Assembly: GCA_948567375.1 (NCBI GenBank)
Contig: OX419762.1
Location: forward strand, 21,964,608-22,028,607
Source of the DNA: Lunularia cruciata
Lineage: Eukaryota > Streptophyta > Marchantiopsida > Lunulariales > Lunulariaceae
Direction: 5' to 3'
DNA length: 64,000 bases
Under the pieces are notes generated by a model that was given only the letters and a program-made list of their open reading frames with translations, had not been told where the DNA came from and did no database searches. Each line of letters opens with the position of its first letter. The stretch's first letter is position 1. The translations under genes and the position numbers were made by a program. Of the stretch, positions 53,306 to 64,000 are shown one piece after another.

Positions 53306-53830
53306 ACTCCAAATCTGAGGATCTCCTCTAGTATTGGAGTATCATGTGTATGGGCGTTCCACTCCAATAACTCACTAGGCCAAGTAACTACACCATTGAA
53401 AGCTAAAATTGAAGCTGCCATGGTCTTGAACTGCAGTAAGCCAAGACTGCCACTACTAAAGCATATTGGTAGGCAACATACCTGTTCTTCACCAGACTGC
53501 CAACCTGGTCTATAGGAGGCTGTCTCCTCCCAATAGTCAATATTGAAACCCTTGGAGTATAACACTACTCCTCCAACTAGCACATCATATGACTCAACTA
53601 TTGTTGCAATAGCCTGAGCTCTCACCATCGAGCTATCAATCGGATGACCAGGTTGAACTTGGACAACAAGCTCCCCACATGTGATGAACTGTGTCAAACC
53701 ACCACCTAGAGATGTATGGATTTGAAATGGACACCTCTCCATATTGATCTTCCGTAACTCTAGACCGACTACTTTAGCCTTCTCCAACATAAAGAGCTAC
53801 ACACCAGAGTCTAACAAGAGTCTCTGTGGT
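53306..53830 (-). pseudogene. Aspartic protease of X
   Basis: The minus strand reads LLDSGV at about 53,795-53,812, a D-S-G active site in the usual hydrophobic setting, followed by one stop and then an open frame of about 162 codons. A second strand is seen as ATIVESYDVLVGGVVLY (family form YDVILG with hydrophobic neighbours), about 85 residues on. A conserved-looking tail follows with YWEETASYRPGW. The protease would cut the Gag-Pol chain. The tail leads directly into the segment before the methyltransferase (53,003-53,305), suggesting one continuous polyprotein. Confidence 0.65.
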
Positions 53831-54359
53831 ATATAGACCTTCCTTGAAGGTCTCACCAAACGTAAAATACCCCTCTGGTTATCCAATAGGACAACACTAG
53901 GTGTAAAACGCACTCTCTCAAAGGCCGGTCTAGTTGGCAACTCATGCAGTCTAGCTGCTATTGCCTGAGAATAAAGGGCACCGCATAATCAGCTGAGCCG
54001 CCCCCAACATCATGCTAGACTAAGTCTATGTAGTAGTAGGTGGCTGACTAGTAGGTAGTCCATCATGCACTCCATCACCACCTACCACACTTGCACTGGG
54101 ACATCTTAGGAGCCATGGATGTCATCTGCAATGCCTTAGATAGTTTGAAAGACTAAGGAAGTCTGACATGTCTCCCAATCTCTCCTTTCTTTGGGTCCAA
54201 TTCTACTAATGCTCCTCTAGGCTTTGGAGCAAGTACTACACCCTAGTCACTGCTGTAGATGCATCCACCTGTGCTACTCCACACATGAAGTCCAATGCAT
54301 CTCTATCACCAGCATATGAGGTGGAAGCCTTAGCACCCAAATCTGATCTCCTCTAAGCA
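53831..54359 (-). other. Gag-protease linker of X
   Basis: Between the Arg/Gly tail of gag and the protease. It is broken by stops and no motif was recognised. It is probably part of the polyprotein. Confidence 0.4.
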
Positions 54360-55815
54360 ATAGCCATTCTAGCCAATCTTTACTCCAATTGCTCAATCAG
54401 AGTAACCATAGCTGTATCAAAAGCAAGGGCAGGTACCGCACCTCTACTAGGTGTAGATCCTCTACCACCACCTCTACCACCTTGTCCTCCATGAATTGGA
54501 GCTCCTCTACTACCTGCCATAGTAGCCCTACCACTATGTAACTCTGGGTGTAGGTCAAAGCACCGGTCACTAGTGTGACCAAATCTATGGCAATGCTCAC
54601 ACTAACTCTGTGCTGGTTGTGATGCACCAGAGGTATTAGGTCCACTACCTTGAGTACACTCTCTCCTATGGTGAGGTCCACCACAAGTCCAACAAGCAAC
54701 ACCACTACTCACTGGCTACCGTTGACCCAAAAATGGAGGTAAGGGTCTAGCTCCACTAGGCCTTCCACTCGCTCCATAGGATCTGGGCTGTCCACCTTGT
54801 GCTCAAAAATCAATTGGGCGTGGTGCACTTTGCTACACTCTAGAAGAAGTAACAACTATGGATGAGGTCTCCCTACCAAATCCAGATGTCACCACCCTCT
54901 CCTCCACCATGTTGAGCTCAATATGCTCAGCCAAACCAAAGACCACTACCAAAGTAGCCTATAACAATGTAGCATCACAAACTCTACGTCACAACTCCAT
55001 GTCCAATATTCCATACCAAAACTGGACCGCTTGGGCCTCAGTAACTCCTTGAGTGAAACTGATCAACCGCCTCATGTGAGTGTATACCTTGTGTAGGCTC
55101 TCTCCAACCTTTTGCTAGAACTTCTGCAAGCTCCTCTACTTGTCAATCTGCACTTCACGGTAGTTTTGCCTCAAACACTAGAAGAACTCTACCATGGGGT
55201 TCAATCCCAGTACCACACCACCTCCTTCAGTGATACCTCCACTCGTAGTAAAATTATCTCTAGCTAGTGCACCTCCACTAGTTCCACCAACACTACTTGA
55301 GCTAGAACTCATCGGTGCAGTCAATCTACTCTTGGCAACCAAGACTGAATTGATAGAGATATAGTTTGGAGACCAATATACAATCTCCATAACTCAATAT
55401 CCTCCAAATGAGCTCTCTTGAACTCATGGTAGTCGTCCATCGGCGGACCTTCCAAATGCTGAAACAACCCTTTCCATGCCATGAAGAGTGTAAACCAAGT
55501 TGGTTTTCCGCATTTGTTGCAGATCACACCAACTATCAAACTCCTAGATGAAATCATCCAACTCAATGGTACCCACGTTACCAAAGTAATGCCTAGGGCC
55601 TTTGGAGGCCTATAAATCTAATCCATATCCCACAACAATGGTGTGGACACGCCAAGTGCACTCTCAATTGAATCAGCTCCTATGTCAAACTCCAACTCAA
55701 AGTCAATCTACTTCCTCACTTGGACTTGAGATACAGGCTGATACCGAGCACCACTCCGAGTGAATCCATTGCGTATTGTAGGGCTAAATCCTTTGGAATC
55801 CCCAAAGAACTCCAT
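54360..55815 (-). pseudogene. Gag of X with two zinc knuckles
   Basis: The minus-strand start MEFFGDSKGFSP is at 55,815. After frame changes comes a capsid-like helix block (VYTHMRRLISFTQGV, then AVQFWYGILDMELRR around 55,000-55,090), typical of retrotransposon gag. The nucleocapsid part has CWTCGGPHHRREC at about 54,650-54,690 (CX2CX3HX4C) and CEHCHRFGHTSDRC at about 54,560-54,600 (CX2CX4HX4C), followed by an Arg/Gly-rich tail. Gag packages the element RNA. Several stops break it. Confidence 0.7.
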
Positions 55816-57218
55816 CGTGACAAAGTAACCACAATTGCAATCACAAACCAAAGCCACCAAATGTAACTACAAACCGCAACCGCATGTACTCCACCAAGTG
55901 CCCACACCAATTGAGCACCACCAAGTGCCAAAACCCATGGAACATCACTCACTAATGTAACTCTAACTGAGATAACTACACTAGGAGAAAAGGCAACCTA
56001 TAACCTACCATCACAACACGCACTCTCACGGTCTGCAGGTCATCACTTCTTGCCTCACCGGAGAGAAACAAAAGTAGTCTGACTGGTCATCACTCCAGCC
56101 TCATTACCAAGAGCACACTAGAGCACTAACGCTCTACATTCAAGGCACCTCACACAAACATGGTGCAAAAATAAGAAGTAGAGAATGGAGGAGATCCAAT
56201 CACAAGAAATCTAAACAAAAACCCTCCATCTCATAGAAATCTAAACAAAAACCCTCCATCTCATAAAGCAACACGAGACTGACTCTGCCACCATTTGGCA
56301 TTTGACATAAGAGAAGTTTGTATCTACATCCTAAGCTACCAAGATCACCAAGAATGTGATCGAATTGCCTCTCCTATCCAAAACTACAAGTGTATAGATA
56401 ACAATAGCATAGTCACTAGGACAACAAGTGAGGGTGGACCTCTTGGCTAGGGCACCAGTCTAGGAACAAGAGATCTAGGGGTCAAACCATGTTGCGTCTA
56501 ATCTAGCAAGATGTGCAAATTTTGCCAAACAATGACCAAGATCTACTCTAAACTAGCTAGCCTCACGCCAGCAAGCTGGCTTGCTGGCCCTTCTAGGCCT
56601 TTGTAGCCTCTCATAGCCCACAACCCTATGCCTCAAAGCTTCTAAATGCCAAAATTCAACCAAATCAGACTTTTCTTCTTGCTATTTCAAACCCTCCCCA
56701 AATATGGCAAAACTCCTCCCAAATTTGCAAAACTCCTCCAAACTTGCAAGACTCCTCTAAATCTGGCTAACCAGCAATACTCCTCCAAATGTGGCCAAAA
56801 GCTGACGTTAATTCCAACAAAAATCTGATGTAAACCCTAAATTTGGCTGACTACCAAATCCTCCGCTAACTCTTCACTCGAGCCAAATTGAAAAAATAGG
56901 TTTCTCCAAATCACAAATTCACAAGGATAAGTTCCCAACTCTATCTTCAATTTCACTTTCTAAACCCAACTCGCAACAAATTGGTTTTGTATTCACCTCT
57001 TGAGCTCAAAATCACAACCATTGCTCAAAATTTGCTTCTTCTTTGCTTGAAAATTGGCCAACATACCATCTGCCTTACTGCCAAATCTGTATCAAGCAAT
57101 GAGCTTCTGCACACCAAGGAAAAATTGAACTTCAATTGAGCTGCTAATGATCCACCAAGCTTAGAGATACCACAAACACTCATAGTTTTTGCACCCAATT
57201 TCTCCAAGAGAGCTCACT
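55816..57218 (-). other. 5' leader of X
   Basis: Untranslated leader between LTR and gag in the minus direction. It holds a two-copy 30-bp tandem repeat (AGAAATCTAAACAAAAACCC unit) at 56,205-56,264, a perfect inverted repeat CCAGCAAGC-TG-GCTTGCTGG near 56,568-56,587, and CTCCTCCAAATYTGGC-like repeats at about 56,690-56,790. No gene was recognised. Confidence 0.5.
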
Positions 57219-57230
57219 TCTCTGATATAA
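57219..57230 (-). promoter_or_regulatory. Primer binding site of X (initiator-Met-like)
   Basis: On the minus strand TTATATCAGAGA directly follows the LTR. It shares TATCAGAG with the initiator-Met tRNA primer site TGGTATCAGAGC. The first bases have decayed, so the match is partial. Confidence 0.4.
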
Positions 57231-57676
57231 TCAAATTGTTTACAATACTCAAATCAACTCAACTCAGATCAGTACTTGATCTATCATTCTATAAACTACC
57301 AAAAAGTGTGCATTGATTACAATCAAGCCACACTCACTTTAGCTAAGAGAATCCAGGTGATGCTCACCGGCCTCTATCCCCCATAGCCAAGAACTCGAAG
57401 GCTCAACATCAGAGAAGTGAGCTCTTTGGAGATGCACTTTGAAAGTATACCTTGGACTTGAGCTAGGTCTAGAACCCTAATGGTCCCGTTGATGGCACAC
57501 TTGACGGTGCAAATGGTGCAAAGTGACGGTGGGCCCCACCATGAAGTCAGTACCCCAAACACAAAATCTGACCGTCGGCAAGTAGTCTATGGGAAACTGT
57601 TGAAATACCTCTAACTACTATCACTGCAACTCCAATGTCCAAGCAATCTAGATGCGACACTACAAATGACATGATA
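57231..57676 (-). repeat. 5' LTR of X
   Basis: An uninterrupted copy of the LTR that is split at 22,936-23,084 and 40,339-40,636. It shows what the element 1 target looked like before insertion (CTCTATCCCCCATAGCC). On the minus strand its first bases are TATCATGTCATTTG, one step from the TG start in the other copy. The DNA just inside it carries a primer-site-like word. Confidence 0.8.
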
Positions 57677-57839
57677 CATTTTGTTCAGTTCACATACAAT
57701 AATATATATTAATGCATATATTGCATAATATTATTCATATAATACATAACTCTATATTAATGAATCAACTAAAGTCATACACTTTTACTTGATGTGTAGT
57801 GAACATCCCACTACATTGTCTTTATGACCATAATAAAAA

Positions 57840-58400
57840 GCATGTGGCAATACCACCAAAATTTCTACTATTAAGGAGTTTGTGTGTCAAATCCATCACA
57901 AAAGTTCAGCATACAAGGGAGAAGTTATTCATTGCACAAAATCAAGAAAGCAATATACCAATATGGATGATATAGAGTTCAAGGTTGGAGATCAAGTATG
58001 ATTATCCACTACCAAATTATCTTTAGTGTGCACATAAAAGTTTAGCCCATTGTATTTTGGTCCACTCATTGTCATAACACAAGTTGACACAATGGCTTAT
58101 CACTTGGAGTTGCAATCTTTCATAAACATGCACCATGTATTTTATATATCTCTTTTGAAGAATTAAGAGCCTCATTCATTACAATTTTACAAATGTGTAT
58201 CAACCACCACACTTGAATCAATTAAAGGAGGACCACAAGGACTTGGTGGTCAAGAAAATCTTCAAGAAGCAAACATGTGAGAATCACCATCAAAAGATTG
58301 AGTGTTTTGTCTAATGGAAAGGATATCTATTGTGTGAAGCAATGTGAGAACCTTTAACTCCTATAATAAATTTACCATTGAAAATATAGAGTTGAATAAT
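57840..58400 (+). pseudogene. Chromovirus integrase C-terminus and chromodomain remnant
   Basis: The plus strand reads FKVGDQV, then KFSPLYFGPLIV, MAYHLELQ and MHHVFYISLLK, the GPY/F region of chromovirus integrases (family form KL-P-Y-GPF-V, V-FHVS-LK). Then comes EDHKDLVVKKIFKKQT, followed by ECFV-stop-WKGYLLCEA and EPLTP, a chromodomain with one Trp (of the final TWEP) lost to a stop. It is in the same direction as the RT remnant at 22,262-22,832. Together they could be the two ends of one chromovirus into which X inserted. RNase H and most of integrase are missing. Confidence 0.7.
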
Positions 58401-59068
58401 TATACAACAAGGGTACTATGAATTAAATAGGAGAGCTTTCTAACCATCTTTGGTTAGTCAAAGCTAAAATTAGAGGTCTTATCTAGTCAAAGTATATTCT
58501 AACATAATAGTTGGTGAAAACTTGTAATTGAAGTTATATGTAGACTTCTAGGTGAAGTCCAAAGCAGCATATGATTGAAGTCAAGTCTAGACTTATAGAT
58601 GAAGTAAAGTATAACTTGTAAATGAAGTTAAGCATAATTTTTCAAGACTTGCAAGTGAAGTCTTTCACTAGTGAATGATAATTGGCCTTTTTGGAAATGA
58701 ATTAATATATATTACAGAGTGAGAGTTACACTAAGGAGCATCTTACCTTTGAAACTCATTTTTGAGAAGTCTCCACATGTGTCCAAGTTATATATCACCA
58801 AGAAGAGGTATAATTTGAGTTGGAGGTTTGGAGAGCTCACTTCTCTTATGTTAGACCTTTTAAGGTTATGGTTATGGTGAAGAGAGAAATCACATGGATT
58901 TCTATAGTGCTAAAGTGGATTGGCTTGATTGAGTGTTATTGCTATTGCCTATTGGTAGGAAGTAAAGGGTGATCCATATTTTGATTTATTGTGATATTTT
59001 AAAATTGTGTTTGATTCTCTATATGAGTTTTGTTTCTGCAATGTATGATATTGACAATAACATATGTT

Positions 59069-59074
<6 letters not shown>
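58401..59074. other. AT-rich DNA, no gene recognised
   Basis: Contains a short degenerate series around GAAGTYWAGYMTAGACTT (58,530-58,660, four or so units), suggesting a decayed minisatellite. Otherwise nothing was seen. Confidence 0.4.

Positions 59075-59159
<85 letters not shown>
59075..59159. repeat. Compound microsatellite (GA)n(TA)n
   Basis: About 15 GA repeats (59,075-59,105) run into about 27 AT repeats (to 59,159). A separate (ATTT)n run of about 23 bp lies at 59,481-59,503. Confidence 0.95.
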
Positions 59160-59162
<3 letters not shown>

Positions 59163-59193
59163 TAAATAACATATCCTAAGACTAGTCCAATAG

Positions 59194-59885
59194 ATGTATC
59201 CATCAACTTTGGTTGAGAAAGAAGAAATGGAATCAAAGCCATGTATTCATTTGGTTGAAAATAGCATATATCTAACTACATGTAAAAGGACTAATCTTGC
59301 TTATGCACATAGGGTATTTAATATATATCTAATTCTAGGAGAGTCCACTAGGTCTGTCATTGGAGGAAATTATTAGATATGTGGTTTTCGGACAATTTGT
59401 GGACAATTTGGTCTTTAGTACAATATTCTGATGCTGATCTTCAAGGAGATTTAAATTAAAAAAACGTATTTAAGGCTATATATTTATTTATTTATTTATT
59501 TAAGAGCAAGAGTGATTAGTTGGAAGAGTAAGAGACATTTAAAATGTTGTACATTCTATAAAACAATATGGATTCATATCTTTTACTCACTCAAAATTCA
59601 GTTTCTAGATTGGGAATATTTTCAATGTGCAAGAAAAATCAAATGACGATGGTGAATAAAGCATGTCTTGATTTGATGAAAAATCCAATTTATTACTTAA
59701 GAAAAAGCATTTAGAATTCTATTTAGAGAATGGAAATGGGACAGTAGAGAATGAGATAATATCCCTAGAGTACTACAATACTCTTGAAATGATAGTAGAC
59801 ATTCTCGTCAAGATCTCTCCGAAGAAAAAGTATATCATGGGCTTGTACCATCATTTAGTACTCTATCAAAGAGTTCGCTAACGGA
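59194..59885 (+). pseudogene. Copia RNase H remnant
   Basis: SIYLTTCKRTNLAYAHRVF (family form LMY-T-TRPDLAYAV-V-SR), then SDADLQGDL (family SDADWAGD). After a low-complexity insertion come LMKNPIYYLRKK (family KNP-FH-RTKHI) and ENEIISLEYY-TLEMIVDIL (family TADILTK) in separate frames. The order matches the C-terminal RNase H of Ty1/copia pol on the plus strand. No LTR was found with confidence. Confidence 0.65.
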
Positions 59886-60950
59886 AAATATTGGAGATTG
59901 AAATATTATTGTGAACTCTTGTCCTGTCACTGATTGACGGGCAAACAGGTGAATGAACAAAATTCGCTAAGAGGGGAGCTCAAGCGTAATACTGACTAGT
60001 GTTAGTCCTCGACCTACATTTTCTTATAACAATCTTCCACTTGAAACAAGCTATCTCATACTTACCCGGTTTTCTTCAGGTCTTTGATCATTCTCTCAAA
60101 GGTAACACAGATTAGCAATCAGGAAACCCTTGTGATAGGCAGAGTCACTTTCGTTTTACAGATTATATATGAGATAGATAACTAAAGAATCTGGTGAGAT
60201 TTTAATAACACCAGAACAGGAAGTCACTCAACTGCTGAACTTAACACGATGAAGAGTGGCGTGATCATATTCCAAATTGTTGATGATGTTGAGCCTCTCA
60301 TGATGTGCTGTTGTGTTCCAGAGCACATGGCAATAATCATGAAACAACTTAGGTACTGATCTGGGTAAGACAGCTGTGGCACCTATATAATTCTGTCTAG
60401 AGTTCATTTTTAATTTGGAGGTTAAGATTGTCACATTAATAGCCGATCTTACCACAAAGTTCGTAAAAATAGGTCAAGATCAACATTCCTTTTGTGTCTT
60501 CGTGTGAATTGTCGATATTTTGTCTTGAAATGTTTATCCTTCACATTTCTTTTCTTCCCATCATTGAATTTTGTTGAGAACAAGTAGTACACTGCAAGAT
60601 CAAAGCAGCCAAATGAACGTTCCTGGTCGTTTTTGAGGGGTCACCGAGTTACTGGAGATAAGAAATACCTATGATCTTCTTTCCTTAAGCTGAGGAATAT
60701 CTGCGAGAAGATACAATTCTTCATTCACGGCAATACAAGGTCCACGCGGGGTAATTTGGTACTGTTCCAAACTTCAGGCATGTTGCTATGTTACCTCTAT
60801 CTCATGGTGTGACAAAGTCCATCTGTCTCAACATTCCTTGCAGTACTAGGGACAACCTGGTAAGTGCAAGCTGCAGCGGACATTCCTTTTCTAAGATATA
60901 ACGCCCAACGTAGTGGTTGCTTTATCCAAAAGTAATGTCGGCTGTTCCAA
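59886..60950. other. Intergenic DNA upstream of the PIN gene
   Basis: More balanced base composition than the retroelement nest. No coding domain, RNA gene or transposon end was recognised. A promoter for the PIN gene may lie in its right half. Confidence 0.4.
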
Positions 60951-60954
60951 AAAG

Positions 60955-60964
60955 TATATATATA
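60955..60964 (+). promoter_or_regulatory. Candidate TATA box of the PIN gene
   Basis: TATATATATA in AAAGTATATATATAATCAAG, 502 bp upstream of the chosen start codon. It implies a long 5' leader, possibly with an intron; the 61,029-61,472 open frame in between is probably not translated. Placement is tentative. Confidence 0.25.
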
Positions 60965-61465
60965 ATCAAGCTAGTCTCCTCAATTTAGAGAGGTCCTGTA
61001 TGGTCAACCAAGTGTTCCCAATAGTCGTGTGAAGCATGGCATGGTTTTTACGTGCTTTCGGTACCATTGCTGGCAGGGTCACTTTTCAGTGATACCCATC
61101 CTTGTCCTGCAAAGATGTCCAATATTGCAGTATTCCTTCTCACACGAGATATCACTCATCATGTGTTGTCGGACGTGTAAGTTAACAGATCCAATTGTTA
61201 TGTACGTTAGTACTAAACACTGGGGCACACAGTGTATGTGGAGTTCTAACAAGCGGAATTTTCCTTACGAACCATCAACGTTACCTTCTGATAGACAGGA
61301 TTTTCTTCAGTGGAGTTCTCTGTGGAGGACATTATACATGGAATATGTTTTAAACCCAGAGAGATTTATGCACTTTCGACTAGGTACGCAGCAACAAGTT
61401 AAGCTAACAAGCTCGAGGTCCATACAGGTCCAGAACTTTTGCGCAGTTATTGACATCTTTCAAAA

Positions 61466-63991
61466 ATGTTGATGCCAAAAGACGATTTTATGAATCTGAT
61501 GGAACATGTGCTACCAGTCTACATTATACTCTTTCTGGGTTACGCTCTCACAAGATTGAACTGTCTCCAGTCAGTTCACGGACCTGGAATTTCCCGTTGG
61601 GTGTCTCTAGTCGCTGTTCCAATGTACGTATTTCACCTTCTTATCAGCACTGATCCTTACCAGATGAATCTCCGGTTGATAGGATCAGATGTCGTCCAGA
61701 AAATTGTGGCTCTGGTTCTGGGCTCTCTATGGTGGCGCTTCTCTCCGTCCGGGAACATTGATGGGCTTATAGTGTTTTACAATCTGAGTACGCTGCCTAA
61801 TACTGTGCTGATAGGAGAACCTCTGATGATGCCCTTGTATGGCAAGGGAGCCAAGGTAGAGAAACACACGGAAGTTGACATCGTAACCATCATATTCCTC
61901 CAATGCCTGCTGTGGTATAACCTGAACTTGGCCCTTCTGGTGACTCGTAGCGTACTGCAGATGACCGAAAGTTCGCATGCAGGAAATGTATCCAATGGCG
62001 ATCTCGCCGTTTTGTCTCCAGGAAAGCACTGGTCTGATGTAAAGGCGAGTCCCAGCAGCGGACCGACTGTCAGCTCTAACTACAACACTACTCCATTTGG
62101 CATCCACACCCCAAGGTCACCTGCAAGCCTAAGGAGCGAACACGAAATTACCTCTCAGGCTGGTGCTTTATTGTTTGGTGCATCTCATGATCAACCGCAC
62201 GGTAGAATTGTAGAAGGCAACGAGGGAATTTTGCTACAAGAGTGGGAAGCAACGGAAGGTAAGGCTCTGGAAACCAAGCGACGCATATGAACTTGACGAG
62301 GTGAAACCAGATATGCGAGTTTTATCTTGGTCTAAACTTACGAGGTTGCTTGTTCGAAGACAAAGTTTGTTTCACTTCTAGGTTGTGACGAGATATTGAA
62401 TATATCGAGTTATCTCGCCTTCTCGGCAGCAGGTACCCGATCTTACACATCACCACTATACTCCCATGCGCATAACGTCTCTGAAACTAGCCCAGATTTC
62501 TACAGAAAGGAACAAAGCCCTATCGGTTTAGGGCCACTATCCTTTCATGAGAATCAGTCGAATGGCAATGGCATGCAGGCCGAAGCCGAAGTTCACAGTT
62601 CCATTCGAGTAGCAGTGGAACCTGATCATGTCCCTCGTCTAAAAGTCCGTGTACCATGGGCTTCTATAGCGATGAAGGTAGTGGATCTGCTCAAGGTCGC
62701 ACCACTGACTTATGCAACCTTGGGTGGCTTTGTGTACGCGATACTCTCCAGAAGGTGAGTACGCCACCTGTGAACTCGCAACTATTAGTCTCTCTCTGCA
62801 AGACTGCACTCTTGTTTTGACCCCTTCTTTAAGCACTAGGTGTCATTGCTACTAGCGGAAGCTACAGCTTGAGCTTCGAGATGTATGATCCATGGTAGGA
62901 TAGAGTTTGAGGTTAATTGCTACTAAGCGCTATCATTGATCATCATGAGGCGCCAAGATGTACCCTCAAGATATGTGATTTGGTGACTATATCTAAAGGG
63001 CCTAAGGGTTGAGTTTTTCCGTAGTACCTGACGATCGTGCAGGTTCCACTGGAAGATGCCTTACTGCATCGCCAAGGCTGAGGGCCTCATCAGCGGCGGG
63101 TCTATTGGAGTAGCTATTTTTCTTCTTGGTGAGTATTCAGGTCAACGCTTACTCTAACACTTGCACACCAGAGTCAATATGACAAGTCCTTCGTTGTGAC
63201 TCAGTTGATTTTCAAAGCTGAGGGGACGTTAAAACTTGTATCTCAAGATTGGTTCACAATTAAATCTTTAACGATTAATTTTCATGCGGACGAAATCAAA
63301 TTGACAAGTAGTTCTAAACAGATGGAAATCACTGATCCATGTTGAGACTACTGTTGATTACGTTAGTAATTAAACAGCGAATTTTGACACAATGTCAAGC
63401 AGAAGCTTTATTTACTGTTCATGTTTGTTGACATAGTGCATATCTGCATCTACCTGCACCATGCAGCTAAACCCGTAATTTGTAATTTGTTCTGCTTCTG
63501 TGCTATACAGGAGTGACATGGGCTAATTCTGAGCGCCTTGTATCGTGTGGATTAAAGAGGTTGAGCTTCAGTATGCTGGTCAGATTTCTGGTTGGCCCTC
63601 TCGTTATGGCTTGTGTGTCACTCGCTACAGGTCTAAGAGGGAGGGAGTTCAAATTTGCAGTTCTTCAGGTGGGAAAGCTTCTTTTAACTTCCTTTTCTGA
63701 AGCTTCAACTCGTAGCTGAAACAGATCTGTAATCATTCTTATTGGATGATAGCACTTAGCAAGGACATGACGATTCAGAAAAACGTTGCAGTTGAATCAG
63801 ACCTGTAAATTACTCTTAGGAAGTAAGGGATAAAAAAAAATGAAGACTCTGATAATTGAATTCTTCAAAAGAAGATGATTTCACACATTAAAGCTCCTGT
63901 TGATTTGTGAACAGGCTACGATACCCCAAGGAGTCATTTCTTTTGTTTATGCCAAGGAATACAACCTCGAAGTCAACCTCTTTGCTACAGC
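61466..63991 (+). CDS. PIN-type auxin efflux carrier (divergent), 3' end outside the window
   Basis: PIN proteins export auxin across the plasma or ER membrane and set its flow. Exons by GT-AG borders and frame: 61,466-62,258, 62,382-62,754, 63,043-63,128, 63,511-63,668, 63,915-63,991 (donor GTAAG). They code 495 residues in an unbroken frame. Residues 1-168 form five membrane spans with PIN text ISRWVSLVAVPMYVFHLL, DPYQMNLRLIGSD, LSTLPNTVLIGEPL and LQCLLWYNL. Residues about 170-352 are a hydrophilic loop with one TPRSP (215-219); at about 185 residues it is between short and long PIN loops. The C-terminal bundle has SIGVAIFLLG, RFLVGPLVMA and IPQGVISFVYAKEYN. Intron positions in the C-terminal half fall where flowering-plant PINs have them. 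Odd points: GEPL where GIPL is usual, and ISGG where ILSD is usual. ATG at 61,472 is an alternative start. Confidence 0.9.
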
Positions 63992-64000
63992 GTAAGATCC

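Larger units (their letters stand above)
22936..57676 (-). mobile_element. Ty3/gypsy element X carrying a DNA methyltransferase-like domain (outer shell of the nest)
   Basis: After the two Athila-like inserts are removed, the minus strand reads 5' LTR (57,676-57,231), iMet-like primer site, leader, gag with two zinc knuckles, protease, cytosine-5 methyltransferase-like domain, RT, RNase H, integrase and 3' LTR (40,636-40,339 plus 23,084-22,936). Both LTRs come to about 446-450 bp and align throughout by eye. RT keeps YIDD and integrase keeps D, D and E, but stops and frameshifts are scattered everywhere. A methyltransferase between protease and RT is not part of standard Ty3 elements. Methyltransferase-bearing retrotransposons have been described in charophyte algae and dinoflagellates. 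No clear target duplication was found. The left border is complicated by a 100-bp duplicated segment (22,834-22,934 and 40,648-40,745). Confidence 0.75.

Noticed and set aside
61029-61472. 147-codon plus-strand open frame just upstream of the PIN start
   Set aside because: No domain, irregular composition, overlaps the PIN start in another frame. Most likely 5' leader or promoter DNA.
1-64000. CRISPR arrays, rRNA or tRNA genes, bacterial operon features
   Set aside because: None seen. The tRNA-like words are retrotransposon primer sites, and the gene structure is eukaryotic.

Overview
This is a stretch of land-plant nuclear DNA. The evidence is five exons of a PIN-type auxin transporter gene with GT-AG introns at the right edge, plant-type Ty3/gypsy and Ty1/copia retrotransposons, low gene density and AT-rich sequence. 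The species cannot be read from the window. The divergent PIN and a retrotransposon carrying a DNA methyltransferase domain lean towards a large-genome non-flowering plant, but that is a weak inference.

Layout. 1-9.9 kb: AT-rich DNA with decayed retrotransposon pieces, a broken coiled-coil coding region and small tandem repeats. 9,925-13,746 (minus): a 3.8-kb mobile unit encoding a coiled-coil protein, with perfect 5-bp target duplications, inserted in a tandem repeat. 14.4-18.3 kb (minus): a decayed Ty1/copia element. 18.3-22 kb: a more complex, non-retroviral stretch with a dispersed/tandem repeat family and a near-perfect 60-nt hairpin. 22.3-22.8 kb and 57.8-58.4 kb (plus): RT and integrase/chromodomain remnants, probably one old chromovirus split by later insertions.

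The centre (about 22.9-57.7 kb) is a nest of retrotransposons. The outer shell, called X here (minus strand), is a Ty3/gypsy element ordered gag, protease, cytosine-5 DNA methyltransferase-like domain, RT, RNase H, integrase. Two members of one Athila/Tat-like Ty3 family sit inside it on the plus strand. Element 1 (23,085-40,334) lies in X's 3' LTR, and element 2 (44,597-52,399) splits X's methyltransferase domain. Element 1 was itself hit twice: by a chromodomain-carrying chromovirus (24,815-30,449) whose LTR holds heat-shock-element-like repeats, and by a second copy of the 3.8-kb coiled-coil unit (34,633-38,420). Removing each insert rejoins its host, as judged against the sister copy or LTR.

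58.4-61.4 kb holds AT-rich DNA, microsatellites and a copia RNase H remnant. From 61,466 to the window end runs a divergent PIN gene, the only likely functional host gene here; its last exon(s) lie outside the window. All retroelement reading frames seen carry stops or frameshifts, so none looks autonomous as it stands. Every identity comes from motif reading by eye; no database search was possible.
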